NCBI GenBank assembly: GCA_023623175.1
Contig: JAMNXU010000015.1
Location: 1 to 51,718 of the forward strand
Direction of reading: 5' to 3'
From: Bacillota bacterium
GTDB taxonomy: Bacteria; Bacillota; Clostridia; Acetivibrionales; JAMNXU01
Length of the DNA stretch: 51,718 nucleotides
This document shows, in pieces, positions 51,562 to 51,718 of this stretch (position 1 is its first letter; each line of letters begins with the position of its first letter). The notes beneath the pieces are model-generated. The model was not told the DNA's origin and made no database searches. It saw only the letters and a list, made by a program, of their open reading frames with translations. The translations under genes and the position numbers were made by a program.

Positions 51562-51687
51562 ATGCGAACAAATAAAGGCAAATTGGTTATAATTCTCGTC
51601 CCGTTGTTTTTGGCAAGTATAAATCCGAGCAGTGCGGAACTTAATTTTCCGAGCACCCCTTTCCCATTAATGGGATTTCATGGTTGA
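51562..51687 (+). CDS. Possible 41-residue exported peptide
   Basis: From ATG 51562, with AAGG 5 nt upstream: a basic start (MRTNKGK), a hydrophobic core (LVIILVPLFLASI), a cleavage-like NPSSA, then a short Pro/Phe-rich tail. It has signal-peptide shape but no family, and a chance frame is possible. The rest of 51500-51718 shows nothing recognisable. Confidence 0.25.
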   Translation: MRTNKGKLVIILVPLFLASINPSSAELNFPSTPFPLMGFHG

Positions 51688-51718
51688 GTGCGTCAGCCTG
51701 TAACTTTGACCTTGGAAA

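Overview
The window reads as the chromosome of a spore-forming, carbohydrate-using Clostridia-type Firmicute. The basis is AGGAGG-type ribosome sites with frequent GTG and TTG starts, a Spo0E-type regulator, CotF-like coat genes, a perfect Gram-positive LexA box, a large sugar ABC operon and a GH116 enzyme. A cellulolytic or thermophilic relative of Acetivibrio or Thermoclostridium is a guess from gene content only.

Bases 1-13750 are the early half and right end of a temperate prophage, cut by the left window edge. On the minus strand lie a Cro-like repressor, a small unknown gene, an excisionase-like HTH protein, an antirepressor, small genes, a zinc-hook SMC-like ATPase, RecT, a (frameshifted) metallo-beta-lactamase protein, a DUF5131 protein, replication initiator and helicase loader, a DUF1064 nuclease-like protein and a late sigma-like regulator. 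On the plus strand lie the lysogeny genes: CI-like repressor, a broken ImmA protease and an integrase that faces the 3' end of tRNA-Arg(TCT), the likely attachment site. Between the divergent repressors are four operator-like repeats about 31 bp apart. Inside the lytic operon four plus-strand promoters of one design drive two small extra genes and two roughly 30-nt terminated RNAs. There is also a tRNA-like structure and a 90-nt direct repeat.

Bases 13750-29800 are housekeeping genes: tRNA-Arg and tRNA-Gly, an MBL hydrolase, the cobU-cobS-cobC end of cobalamin synthesis (with a degenerate tandem repeat between cobU and cobS), an aldo/keto reductase, threonine synthesis (pheB-like ACT regulator, hom, thrC), a patatin-like lipase, a TPR membrane protein, folC, secA, a DUF5317 membrane protein and a YerC/TrpR-like regulator.

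Bases 29900-41750 are one minus-strand operon of eight genes: a giant solute-binding protein with carbohydrate-binding-like modules, a MalF/MalG permease pair, an NHL/TPR surface protein, a Yip1 membrane protein, a DUF5696 glycosidase-like secreted protein, and a second MalF/MalG pair. No ATPase is encoded, so a shared one elsewhere is implied. An AGE-family sugar epimerase (41901-43184) and a GH116 glycosidase (45797-48298) nearby fit intracellular use of the imported sugar.

The rest holds a class IV aminotransferase, an SOS-controlled small WYL-like protein, spore coat and Spo0E-type genes, tRNA-Thr, and an S-adenosylhomocysteine pair (deaminase and hydrolase).
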